From positions 62,001-126,000 of the forward strand of contig NZ_JAHBGI010000009.1 of NCBI RefSeq assembly GCF_018500185.1: a stretch of 64,000 bases of DNA, in the 5' to 3' direction. Within the stretch, counting starts at the first letter, position 1; each line of letters begins with the position of its first letter. The notes below the pieces were generated by a model. The model saw only the letters and a list, made by a program, of their open reading frames with translations. It ran no database searches and was not told where the DNA came from. The position numbers and the translations under genes were made by a program. This DNA comes from Litoribacter ruber. Its GTDB lineage: Bacteria > Bacteroidota > Bacteroidia > Cytophagales > Cyclobacteriaceae. This document shows positions 26,136 to 34,186 of this stretch, piece after piece.

Positions 26136-27524
26136 TTAAAGTTGTTTAATCCTGACATCAACGTCTCCGGTAGAATGTAGATATAAGCGCACATCCTCAG
26201 GAGTCGTATATATTCCAAGTACATCCAATTTAGGGTTTTTTATTGAAATGGAAGCAAAATCAGTTTGAATGTCGCTGTGTTTCCTGATTTCAGTCTTTGC
26301 CTCCTCAAGATATTCCCCTATTGGGAAAAAGGCTCTTTTTTCAATTTCCGTCGTGATTTTGTTTTGCTTAAGCCAGTTGGCCGAGTTGGCCAACAAGTTT
26401 TTGGTGTTGAGGTCAAACTCAATTTCTTCAAAATAGATGGCTTCGCGCTCACTGTCGTAAGCCGGCTTGCCCACCAAGTACAAATCTCCACTCAGGTCTT
26501 TTTTTCCGGTTCTTTTTGCGGTAAAATTCATTTTGACAAGCGCCCTGTCTCCAAAATCCTGCGTCGTAAATTTCTTTGGTATCAAAACCGTGCCTTTTTC
26601 AATCTGAAATAGCTCGCCAACTAGTTCTGTGTTCAGATAATGATCAATTTGGGCATACCCGATGCTGATGGGCAGGGTGATGTCTGCGCCCTTCTTGGAC
26701 AGGTTATTTTTTGCCAATTTTGGCAACTGGTTGCTTTTTACCGCTGGCTTTTGGCCAACGGTGGTGGCTACATCTCCTTCCAGACCCACATGCAGCTTCA
26801 GGTTTTGCCCGCTGATCTCTTCGGTGAGAAATAAGGTGTGAGGTCTTGTGGTCACAAAAGCCTGATGGCCATTTTGGGAAAAGGGCAGCGGCTCGCTGAA
26901 ATTCTGCCAGGCACTCTGCAATACGCCTCTGAAATTCACGCCTTGGAAATTATTGGCCACCAATTGGCTTTCAAGCAGTTTTTGCAGGTGTTTTCTCAAT
27001 AGGGGATCCAGATCCAATTTATATCCCAACAGCTCATACTGTAAAGGTCGGCCCCATCCCTCAATCTGCACATCGGCAAACTGTATGCTGTAGTCCTCTC
27101 CAATTTCCGGACGGAAACTGATCTCCGGCGCCAGCATTTCGTCAAAAGGAATGGCTGTGGAAATGGTCTGGCCAAATAACTTTTTCTCCACATTAAGCTT
27201 TCCTTTTAAGTGCATGGGCAACTGGAACATCAGCTTTTTGTCCATGTAAGGGGAAAGCTTGGCATTGCCGGTTTTGGTCACCTCCACATCTGTGGTCAGG
27301 CCGCTGCCTACAGGGATCTGCTTTTCGGCAAACAAGAGGTCCTTAAATTCCTGATTGAGCTTTTGTTCGATAGAGCTCAAGGGTATTTCCAGAGGAAAAT
27401 AAATCGATGATTTGGCCTCTGGCAAAGGGGCTGCCTGCTGGGAGGACTTGGGTTTTTCAGGATTGATACCTTTGCAGGCACTGAATGCAAAAGTAATTAA
27501 AGCTATATATAAGAATTTGCGCAT
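26136..27524 (-). CDS. DUF4403 lipoprotein
   Basis: Predicted lipoprotein of 462 residues with lipobox cysteine at residue 17 (FAFSACKG). The body matches DUF4403, a Bacteroidota family of about 450 residues made of long beta-strands and two similar halves (about 40-240 and 260-455). This layout is reminiscent of lipid-carrying tubular proteins, but that is my inference only. It is first in an operon with a TlpA-like protein. A 340-base non-coding region lies upstream, containing a repeat array. Confidence 0.82.
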   Translation of the reverse strand: MRKFLYIALITFAFSACKGINPEKPKSSQQAAPLPEAKSSIYFPLEIPLSSIEQKLNQEFKDLLFAEKQIPVGSGLTTDVEVTKTGNAKLSPYMDKKLMFQLPMHLKGKLNVEKKLFGQTISTAIPFDEMLAPEISFRPEIGEDYSIQFADVQIEGWGRPLQYELLGYKLDLDPLLRKHLQKLLESQLVANNFQGVNFRGVLQSAWQNFSEPLPFSQNGHQAFVTTRPHTLFLTEEISGQNLKLHVGLEGDVATTVGQKPAVKSNQLPKLAKNNLSKKGADITLPISIGYAQIDHYLNTELVGELFQIEKGTVLIPKKFTTQDFGDRALVKMNFTAKRTGKKDLSGDLYLVGKPAYDSEREAIYFEEIEFDLNTKNLLANSANWLKQNKITTEIEKRAFFPIGEYLEEAKTEIRKHSDIQTDFASISIKNPKLDVLGIYTTPEDVRLYLHSTGDVDVRIKQL

Positions 27525-27573
27525 TGTCTTTTTTCTAATTATGTATATCCGCTATTTAAAACTGCCAGAATCT

Positions 27574-27588
27574 TGGCACGTTGCTAGC
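27574..27588 (+). promoter_or_regulatory. Possible sigma-54 (-24/-12) promoter-like sequence
   Basis: TGGCAC, five bases, then TAGC. The GG and GC dinucleotides are ten bases apart as required for RpoN promoters, with one mismatch in the -12 TTGC. It points toward ytxJ, 277 bases away. Enhancer sites are not identified and it may be chance. Confidence 0.25.
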
Positions 27589-27598
27589 CTGGGGCTAT

Positions 27599-27670
27599 CT
27601 TCCGTTTCCGTCTCCCGTCTTCGGTCCCACCACGGCCAGGCTTCGGTCACCGGTCTTCGGTCTTCCGTCC
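27599..27670 (+). repeat. Degenerate 7-bp tandem repeat, copy C (longest)
   Basis: Eight or more 7-mers related to CGGTCTT, including CCGTCTC, CCGTCTT, CGGTCCC, CGGTCAC, CGGTCTT and CCGTCCA, occur in two blocks split by about 15 bases. It is GC-richer than its surroundings and contains no open frame. It is related to the arrays at 2010 and 20845. Confidence 0.65.
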
Positions 27671-27803
27671 AGTCAATCAAAGTGCATCATTGCGAATCGT
27701 CATCTAATTCACAAGAATAACGATAGTGGCGCAAAATAGTCAAATTTCAAAGGTTTCTTTTTTCTTAAAAAACTATAATCCAGCGTATCGCATGATTTTG
27801 CGG

Positions 27804-27834
27804 TTGGAGGGAATTTTAAACCCTGCTACTTTTG
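27804..27834 (+). promoter_or_regulatory. Promoter of ytxJ
   Basis: TTG at 27804-27806, a 20-base spacer and TACTTTTG at 27827-27834 match the Bacteroidota consensus. The predicted start near 27841 leaves a 24-base leader before the ATG at 27865. Confidence 0.6.
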
Positions 27835-27864
27835 TTAGCAGTTAGTTATCATAAAAATGCACAA

Positions 27865-28209
27865 ATGAACTGGACCAATTTAGAGAACACCACGCAACTA
27901 GAAGATATAAAAAAAGAAAGCCACAGCCAGCCCATCATGATATTCAAGCATTCCACCAGATGCTCCATTAGCGGCATGGCCATTGACCGATTGACCAGAA
28001 GTTGGAAGGAATCCGAAACTTCCCATATCAAGCCTTATTACCTTGATTTGATCAGCTACAGGCAAATCTCAAATCAAATCGCCGAGGAGTTTGGCGTTCA
28101 GCATGAATCCCCTCAGGTTATTTTGGTCAAAGATGGCAAAGCGGTCTATGACACCAGCCATATGGGAATCAACTATAAGGAGATTTTATCAGAAAGTTCC
28201 AGTTTGTAA
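27865..28209 (+). CDS. ytxJ: Bacillithiol-system redox protein YtxJ
   Basis: Small cytoplasmic thioredoxin-fold protein of 114 residues. It matches the YtxJ family (DUF2847), which works as a monothiol bacilliredoxin that removes bacillithiol from proteins. The single active-site cysteine is Cys33 in HSTRCSISG, a CxxS-type arrangement, and the cis-Pro segment ESPQVILV follows. The ATG at 27865 is chosen because the upstream TTG at 27832 overlaps the promoter. The genome can make bacillithiol, since bshC is at 36540. A terminator follows, so the gene is monocistronic. Confidence 0.88.
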   Translation: MNWTNLENTTQLEDIKKESHSQPIMIFKHSTRCSISGMAIDRLTRSWKESETSHIKPYYLDLISYRQISNQIAEEFGVQHESPQVILVKDGKAVYDTSHMGINYKEILSESSSL

Positions 28210-28226
28210 ATAGAGTAGATTGAAGT

Positions 28227-28256
28227 AAAGCCCGGTGTAAAAGCCGGGCTTTTTTT
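28227..28256 (+). terminator. Terminator of ytxJ
   Basis: AAAGCCCGG and CCGGGCTTT form a strong stem followed by a T-run, 17 bases after the ytxJ stop codon. Confidence 0.92.
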
Positions 28257-28400
28257 AAACTATTTTTTAACCGCTCGCAACCCGCATTCCCCATTCAAAA
28301 CATCCCTCAATTTCCGATTAAACCTTCATCTGGATTCGCAGTCTAAAAGTCAATAATCTCAATTTTCTGATTTTTTAGAAAACGAATATCAACTACTTAT

Positions 28401-31277
28401 ATGAAAATTTCTACACTTAAAGTGTTGGGGCTCTTGCTGTTGTTAGCGTGTGTGAATGATGGGTTTGCCCAACAGAGGGGGACAGGACAACGGGGGCCAG
28501 GAGGCCAGATAAGAGGCCAGGTAATGGAAGGGAATACCAACGAGCCGCTCATAGGGGCGAATGTATTAATAAAAACTGTGACAGACTCCTTGGTGACATC
28601 GGCCATCACGGATCTGGATGGGACTTTTTCGATTGACAGACCAAGAATTCCAACCGTGGTGGTAGAGATTTTATACCTAGGGTTTGAGAAATATCAAAAG
28701 ACCCTCAGCAGAGGTGAAAGCCTAGATTTGGGTGTGATTCAGCTCAAGGAAGATTCCAAACTCCTAGATGAATTTGTATTGCAAGGGCAGGCTATGGTAG
28801 GGGAAATGAAAGGTGATACCACCTCCTTTAACGCTGCAGCTTTCAAAACCAGGGAAAATGCCGTGGCTGAAGATATGGTGCGGAAACTTCCCGGGGTGAC
28901 CATCCAGAATGGAGAAATCCAAGCTAGAGGTGAGCAGGTGCAGAAAGTGCTGGTGGATGGCCGAGAGTTTTTTGGAAATGATCCCTTTTTGGCCCTTAGA
29001 AACCTTCCAGCAGATGTAATTGACAAAGTAGAAATCCTCGATCAGCGATCAGACCAATCCAGACTTACGGGTTTTGACGATGGGAACTATAGCCGAACCA
29101 TCAATATCGTGACCCGGCAGGATAAGCGGAATGGCCAGTTTGGAAGGGTGTATGGTGGATACGGAACCGACAACCGCTACTCTGCAGGCGGGAACATCAA
29201 TTTCTTTAAAGGGGATAAGCGAATCTCTGTAATCGGGCTTTTTAACAACATCAACCAGCAAAACTTTTCTTCCCAAGATATGGTGGGAATTGAAGGTGGC
29301 GGCGGTGGTCGTGGTGGCCGTGGAGGCGGCGGCTGGGGCGGCGGAGGTGGCCGAATGGGTGGCAACCAGAATTTTGCCGTTGGACAGGATCAGGGGATCA
29401 TCACCACCAACTCCTTGGGTTTGAATTATAGCGACAAATGGGGTGATAAAATCAACTTTACCGGTAGCTATTTCTTCAATTCTACGCAGAACAACGTTTT
29501 TCAGAACACCAACCGGGAGTTGGTATTGGCCACGTCAAACCAGCTTTATCGCGAGACTTTGTTGGAAAATGTAAGAAGCAATACCCATCGTGTAAATGCT
29601 CGGATGGAATATGATATTGATGAAAAGAATGCCTTGATCATAGCTCCATCAGCGAATATTAGATCAAACTCGAGCTTCATGGACAGGGATGCCATCAACC
29701 TGACAGGAGCATTTGATCCGCTCAGTAGCACCAGGTCGATTACCGATGGTACAGCGGATTCTTATAGCATCAGCAACAATTTGACCTACCGGTATAAATT
29801 TGACAAGCAAGGCAGGACCTTGTCAACGGACCTTTTCACCTCCTTCAATAAGACGGATGATTTTACTAAATTGATGGCTGCCAATAGGGATTACATCCAA
29901 AATGATTTTGACACCATCAATCAGGAAACTTTTGCGCTTTCCGATGGATTCAACTACAGAGCAAATTTGACATTTACGGAGCCTTTGACCAGCAAAGCTA
30001 TCGGTACGGTAAGTTATCAAGTTGGGAACAACAAGACTTCCGCTGACCAAAGGACTTTCCAGATTGCCGAGCAGGGCTTAGTAGTATTGGATACAGCTTT
30101 AAGTAACCAGTTTGAAAACCAGTTTTTGACCCAGAGAGCAGGGCTTGGTTACCGATATAACAACCAAAAAGGATTGAACTTAAATGCCAGCTTGGACTAT
30201 CAAAATGCAACTTTGGATAACGCGGCCTTCTTCCCTGTGCCTGCGGAGTTTCAGCGCTCTTTCAACAACATATTGCCCACTGTGAATATGCAGTATAGAA
30301 AGGAAAATGGGACGTCATTTAGGATTAGATACCGCACAAGCACCAACGAGCCAAATGTGATCCAGCTGCAGAACGTGGTCAATAACGCCAACCCGCTGAT
30401 GATGTCCGTGGGTAACCCGAACCTGGGCCAAAGCTTTAACCACACGATTTTTGCCAACATGTCGAAAATCAACATGGAAAAGTCCAGGACATTCTTCCTA
30501 TTCCTTTTTGCTTCCAAGACCGACAACTTTATGGGCAACAGTACCTTTGTCGCCCAACAGGATACAGCTATCAGCCCGGACGTGATATTGAGAAGGGGTG
30601 GTCAGCTGGTGAGGCCTGTGAATTTGGATGGGCAGTTTAACAGCAGATTGTTTGTGACTTACGGTGCTCCGGTGGCGCCTTTGAGGTCGCAGTTTAACAT
30701 GAATTCAAGTATTAGCTTCAATCGTACCCCTGGGTTGATCAATGATGACCTCAATTTGAACGATAATATTGGATTGAGCCAGGGTGTTACCTTGACCAGT
30801 AATATCAGCAAGGATGTCGATTTTACTTTTCAGACCACCGGTACTTATAATATCGTGAACAGTTCCCTGCAGACCACACTCAATAATAATTTTTATGTAC
30901 AAAACTCCAACGTGAGGTTTTATTATAGCCCCAATGACGGAAAACTGTTCATATCCAATGTGGTAAACAATGCCTTGTACAGAGGACTCTCCGAAGGAAT
31001 GGACCAATCTATCTGGCTATGGAATGTCGAGACAGGTTTCAGATTCCTCAAAGACAACAAGGGAGAATTGAAGCTTAACATTTTTGATATCCTCGGCCAA
31101 AACCAAAGCATCAACAGAACGGTATCGGATGTGTCCATTGATGATGTCTTTACTAGAGTTTTGACTAGATACGCCATGTTGAGCTTTACCTATCATATTG
31201 GAAGCTTCAAGCCTCAGCAAAGACAGGAAGGAGGACCAATGCGAATGATGAGGCCTGGGGGAGGAAGAACTTGGTAG
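28401..31277 (+). CDS. TonB-receptor-like outer membrane beta-barrel protein
   Basis: Outer-membrane protein of 958 residues. A signal peptide (cleaved near FAQ, residue 24) is followed by a carboxypeptidase-regulatory-like domain (about 35-120: IRGQVMEGNTNEPLIGANV). Next come a TonB plug-like domain (about 135-235: LPGVTIQNGEIQARGEQVQKVLVDGR) and a large barrel in the outer-membrane beta-barrel-3 style ending MLSFTYHI. No TonB box is evident. A Gly-rich segment at residues 299-321 interrupts the region after the first barrel strands. The ligand is unknown. It is transcribed alone and not paired with a SusD-like lipoprotein, so it is not a polysaccharide-utilisation locus. Confidence 0.9.
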   Translation: MKISTLKVLGLLLLLACVNDGFAQQRGTGQRGPGGQIRGQVMEGNTNEPLIGANVLIKTVTDSLVTSAITDLDGTFSIDRPRIPTVVVEILYLGFEKYQKTLSRGESLDLGVIQLKEDSKLLDEFVLQGQAMVGEMKGDTTSFNAAAFKTRENAVAEDMVRKLPGVTIQNGEIQARGEQVQKVLVDGREFFGNDPFLALRNLPADVIDKVEILDQRSDQSRLTGFDDGNYSRTINIVTRQDKRNGQFGRVYGGYGTDNRYSAGGNINFFKGDKRISVIGLFNNINQQNFSSQDMVGIEGGGGGRGGRGGGGWGGGGGRMGGNQNFAVGQDQGIITTNSLGLNYSDKWGDKINFTGSYFFNSTQNNVFQNTNRELVLATSNQLYRETLLENVRSNTHRVNARMEYDIDEKNALIIAPSANIRSNSSFMDRDAINLTGAFDPLSSTRSITDGTADSYSISNNLTYRYKFDKQGRTLSTDLFTSFNKTDDFTKLMAANRDYIQNDFDTINQETFALSDGFNYRANLTFTEPLTSKAIGTVSYQVGNNKTSADQRTFQIAEQGLVVLDTALSNQFENQFLTQRAGLGYRYNNQKGLNLNASLDYQNATLDNAAFFPVPAEFQRSFNNILPTVNMQYRKENGTSFRIRYRTSTNEPNVIQLQNVVNNANPLMMSVGNPNLGQSFNHTIFANMSKINMEKSRTFFLFLFASKTDNFMGNSTFVAQQDTAISPDVILRRGGQLVRPVNLDGQFNSRLFVTYGAPVAPLRSQFNMNSSISFNRTPGLINDDLNLNDNIGLSQGVTLTSNISKDVDFTFQTTGTYNIVNSSLQTTLNNNFYVQNSNVRFYYSPNDGKLFISNVVNNALYRGLSEGMDQSIWLWNVETGFRFLKDNKGELKLNIFDILGQNQSINRTVSDVSIDDVFTRVLTRYAMLSFTYHIGSFKPQQRQEGGPMRMMRPGGGRTW

Positions 31278-31310
31278 GAATGCTAGGTGGTAATTGAGAT
31301 ATGAAATTAT

Positions 31311-31359
31311 AAAGTGAGAGGTTAGACAGGGTATATTCACCTTTCTAACCTCTCACTTT
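31311..31359. terminator. Perfect 16-bp inverted repeat between convergent genes
   Basis: AAAGTGAGAGGTTAGA (31311-31326) and its exact complement (31344-31359) flank a 17-base loop. It lies between the convergent outer-membrane gene and mnmD and probably terminates both. It is longer than the other terminators here and lacks a long T-run. Confidence 0.7.
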
Positions 31360-31366
31360 TCACATC

Positions 31367-32053
31367 TTACTTAACTTTAACCCCTCTAGTCATCTCCTTC
31401 TTGCCCGGAGGGCCAGGCAGGGTTTCCACTTCCAGTCCTAAACCCTTCAAGTTACGTTTTAGCTGTCCTTGGGCGCAATAGGTGACAAACACACCGCCCG
31501 GATTCATAGCTTCCACCACTTTTTCCAGCAATGGCTTCTCCCAGAGTTCGGGTTGCTTGCTTGGGGCAAAGGCATCGTAGAAAACCACATCGGTAGCGTA
31601 CATTTGCACTTCCTCCAACGTCGTCAAATCCTTTTTCATGTTAAAATACTCCGATAGAGCTCCCCCCTGGTTCCATTCCGCTTTGTGCAAAAGGTTGAAA
31701 TAAGGCTTAAACCTTTCCAGGTTTTCCTCAATCCCGGTGTAGTTTAGCTGATCGTAAACTTCCTCTTTCAATGGGAAAGGTTCAATGGTGTGATACAGCA
31801 CGGGGATTTGATTCTGCTCAGCCCATACCAATGCCAGCCAGGCATTCAATCCGGTACCAAAGCCAACCTCAAATATCCTTATCGGTTGGACTCCCTTATT
31901 TTTGGCTGCCCAGGCCTCAAGTCCATAGAGCAAAAATACATGGACTGATTCCTTGTAGGCACCGTGAAAAGAATGGTAGGTCTCGTTGAGGTGGGGGAGA
32001 TAGAGGGAGTGGGACCCATCCTCGGTGGTGATGATTTTGATTTCCCTTTCCAT
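31367..32053 (-). CDS. mnmD: tRNA 5-(aminomethyl)-2-thiouridine methyltransferase MnmD
   Basis: SAM-dependent methyltransferase of 228 residues that finishes the mnm5s2U modification at tRNA wobble uridine. It corresponds to the methyltransferase half of E. coli MnmC; the oxidase half is absent, as in stand-alone MnmD proteins. The SAM motif IFEVGFGTGLNAW lies near residue 58, and the active-site region DVVFYDAFAPSKQPELW is conserved. The start at 32053 is five bases after the ispF stop. A start at 32086 would overlap ispF and add eleven unrelated residues. Confidence 0.9.
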   Translation of the reverse strand: MEREIKIITTEDGSHSLYLPHLNETYHSFHGAYKESVHVFLLYGLEAWAAKNKGVQPIRIFEVGFGTGLNAWLALVWAEQNQIPVLYHTIEPFPLKEEVYDQLNYTGIEENLERFKPYFNLLHKAEWNQGGALSEYFNMKKDLTTLEEVQMYATDVVFYDAFAPSKQPELWEKPLLEKVVEAMNPGGVFVTYCAQGQLKRNLKGLGLEVETLPGPPGKKEMTRGVKVK

Positions 32054-32058
32054 GTTAC

Positions 32059-32541
32059 TTATTTTTTGTTGATCAAGGCCACGCAATAGGCCGAAACACC
32101 TTCCTCACGGCCTACAAAACCCAAGCGTTCCGTGGTGGTCGCTTTGATCGAAACTTGGTTTTCTTCCACTTCCATCACTTCGGCGAGGCACTGCTTCATG
32201 ATCGGTATATGAGGATTGACCTTTGGCTGCTGCAAGCAGATGGTGGTGTCCAGGTTGCCCAGTTCGTACCCATTGTTTCGAAGCAATTTCATGACTTCCT
32301 TTAGCAGGATCTTGCTGTCTATTCCTTTGTATTTTGGATCGGTGTCGGCAAAATGGAACCCGATATCGCGTAAATCTGCAGCGCCTAGCAAGGCATCGCA
32401 AATCACGTGGATCAAGACATCCGCATCCGAATGGCCCACCGCTCCCTTGTCATGTTCCAGCTTGATACCGCCCAACCAAAACTCTTCACCTTCTTTCAAT
32501 TGATGGACATCATATCCAAAACCAACTCTAAAATTGCTCAT
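32059..32541 (-). CDS. ispF: 2-C-methyl-D-erythritol 2,4-cyclodiphosphate synthase
   Basis: Enzyme of the methylerythritol phosphate isoprenoid pathway, forming the cyclic diphosphate from CDP-ME 2-phosphate. Length 160 is typical. The metal ligands Asp11 and His13 lie in GFGYDVHQL. The HSDADVLIHVICDALLGAA segment near 37-55 and FADTDPKYKG are standard, and the trimer-core sequence VSIKATTTERLGFVGREEG is complete. It sits between an M16 peptidase gene and mnmD. No other isoprenoid genes are linked here. Confidence 0.96.
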   Translation of the reverse strand: MSNFRVGFGYDVHQLKEGEEFWLGGIKLEHDKGAVGHSDADVLIHVICDALLGAADLRDIGFHFADTDPKYKGIDSKILLKEVMKLLRNNGYELGNLDTTICLQQPKVNPHIPIMKQCLAEVMEVEENQVSIKATTTERLGFVGREEGVSAYCVALINKK

Positions 32542-32561
32542 TTTATAAATCGTCTTACGTG

Positions 32562-33797
32562 TTATGATTTCTTGTAATAAAGAACGGAAGCATTTTCCTC
32601 CGTTAGTATTTCCTTAGCGGCCTTTTGGATGTCGGCTGCAGGTATTGCTGTCTTTTTTTCGTATTCGGTTTGATACAGTTCTGCATCACCCAAGTGGGCA
32701 TAGTAGGCCAAGTTCATAGCTCTGTTGAGTAGCTGAACGCCTTCAAAGGTCTTCATGGCTTCTGCCTGGTTTTTCACCTTATCAAGCGTAGCCTCTTCAA
32801 TCGGTGTCTGGATAAAATCCTGTACCAGCTGATCCAATAGCTGCTCGGCTTCTTCGGCGGTTTTTCCTTTTTCCATCTTCCCGTTGAAAACCATCAAGCC
32901 GGGATCCACATTCCCCATCACGTAAGCATTGGCCGTGGCAAATACATCCGTGTTTTTGACCAGTTGCTGCTCCAGCAGAGAAGACCTGCCAAAGCCGAGA
33001 ATGTCGGTGATCAGGTCACACTCGGTGTATTTGGGTTGCAGCCTGCCCGGGATATGGTAGACCTTGTAAAGGGAATCCGTTGGGACATCTGCTGTATAGA
33101 TTTTCGATTTTTTCCGAATTTGGACCGGCTCTTTTTCAATGGTCTTTTTGGGGATGTTTCCACTCGGGATGCTCTCAAACCATTTTTTGGAAAGCTGCTT
33201 GGCCTGCTCTAACATTATATCCCCGGCCACCACCATCACGGCATTGTCAGGGCGGTAATGGGTGAGATAAAACTCCTCTACATCCTGGCGGTTGTAGTTT
33301 TCCACATCTTCCAGGCTCTGGCCAATGGTTGGCCAGCGGTAGGGGTGTCGGTCAAAGGCCATATCCCGCACCAAGTGGAAAGCGTTTCCATAGGGTTGGT
33401 TCAAATACCGCTGTTTGAATTCCTCAATGACCACCTTTTTCTGGGTGTCAATGGTTTTGTCCGACAGGTTGAGGTGCAGCATCCTGTCCGACTCCAGCCA
33501 GAAAGCTGTTTCGATATTGATGGCAGGTACGGTGGTGTAATAATTGGTGATGTCGGTATTGGTGAAGGCATTGCATTCCCCTCCCACCTTTTCCAAAGCG
33601 GTATCGAATACGGGAACGTTTTTGGACCCCCCAAACATGAGGTGCTCAAAATAGTGGGCCAAACCCGTTTTGCCTATCACCTCATTGCGTGAGCCGACTT
33701 TGTACAAAATGTTAAGCACGGCCATCTTGGTCGTGTGGTCCTCATGGACCAATACCTCCAGGCCATTATCAAGTACAAATCTCTCGTATGCGATCAT
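32562..33797 (-). CDS. M16 family zinc metallopeptidase, single domain pair
   Basis: Cytoplasmic-looking peptidase of 411 residues without a signal peptide. The inverted zinc motif HYFEH spans residues 48-52, with the third ligand expected in VVIEEFKQRY near residue 128. Two M16 half-domains (about 8-170 and 175-405) are present. Bacteroidota and other bacteria often encode an inactive partner next to such genes, but none is found here, so this copy may act as a homodimer. It is followed by ispF after 20 bases. A TAAATTTG box upstream suggests its own promoter. Confidence 0.9.
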   Translation of the reverse strand: MIAYERFVLDNGLEVLVHEDHTTKMAVLNILYKVGSRNEVIGKTGLAHYFEHLMFGGSKNVPVFDTALEKVGGECNAFTNTDITNYYTTVPAINIETAFWLESDRMLHLNLSDKTIDTQKKVVIEEFKQRYLNQPYGNAFHLVRDMAFDRHPYRWPTIGQSLEDVENYNRQDVEEFYLTHYRPDNAVMVVAGDIMLEQAKQLSKKWFESIPSGNIPKKTIEKEPVQIRKKSKIYTADVPTDSLYKVYHIPGRLQPKYTECDLITDILGFGRSSLLEQQLVKNTDVFATANAYVMGNVDPGLMVFNGKMEKGKTAEEAEQLLDQLVQDFIQTPIEEATLDKVKNQAEAMKTFEGVQLLNRAMNLAYYAHLGDAELYQTEYEKKTAIPAADIQKAAKEILTEENASVLYYKKS

Positions 33798-33866
33798 ATT
33801 AAAGGGTTTAAACCGACAAAGGGCGCAGCGTAAAGCTGGCCCATGTGGGTAAGTTTAAGGCAATAA

Positions 33867-33874
33867 CAAATTTA
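33867..33874 (-). promoter_or_regulatory. Candidate -7 box of the M16-ispF-mnmD genes
   Basis: Minus strand TAAATTTG, an exact TAnnTTTG box about 70 bases upstream of the M16 ATG. A TTG lies upstream with a 23-base spacer, longer than usual. Confidence 0.38.
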
Positions 33875-33906
33875 GTAAAATAAAGCCGTTAACCTTTCAA
33901 TTTGTT

Positions 33907-34110
33907 TCAAACAGGCTCCCCTTTATAGCCGGCCTCCTTCAGTGCATCCACAACTGCCTGGCTGTCAGTATCACCCTTTACGGTCAATATTCTATCTGGG
34001 TGTTTCAAATCCACAGCCCAAGTGGTATTTTCCAAATTGTCCAGCTTAGGTTTGACTGCAGCCTCACAAGCGCCGCATTTGATGTTGGTTTTGAATTTCA
34101 ATTCGTTCAT
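33907..34110 (-). CDS. CopZ-like heavy-metal-associated domain protein
   Basis: Small soluble HMA-domain protein of 67 residues with metal-binding Cys12 and Cys15 (KCGAC). The motif lacks the usual Met before the first Cys (MxCxxC), reading IKCGAC, which may change its metal affinity. The fold pattern beta-alpha-beta-beta-alpha-beta is complete. It lies 76 bases downstream of copA on the same strand and is likely its cytosolic metal donor, handing Cu(I) to the ATPase. Confidence 0.87.
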   Translation of the reverse strand: MNELKFKTNIKCGACEAAVKPKLDNLENTTWAVDLKHPDRILTVKGDTDSQAVVDALKEAGYKGEPV

Positions 34111-34186
34111 GGTTTCTATTTATGTTTTTATGTGATTTTTTTGCACCGATGACGGAAGTCCTTAGTGACCATTTTAATTTTACCAT

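Larger units (their letters stand above)
27525..27864. other. 340-base intergenic region between divergent genes
   Basis: No gene is visible here. From left to right it holds the upstream region of the DUF4403 gene, a TGCCA-N6-TGGCA palindrome (27563-27578) overlapping a sigma-54-like sequence, the longest 7-bp repeat array (27599-27670), a featureless AT-rich stretch (27680-27800), and the ytxJ promoter (27804-27834). Confidence 0.7.

Noticed and set aside
27599-27670. The heptamer array as a CRISPR
   Set aside because: Units are 7 bp, degenerate and contiguous; there are no 20-40 bp repeats with unique spacers and no cas genes.
29177-29365. A proline-rich frame on the minus strand
   Set aside because: It is the complement of the glycine-rich segment of the outer-membrane protein and has no other support.
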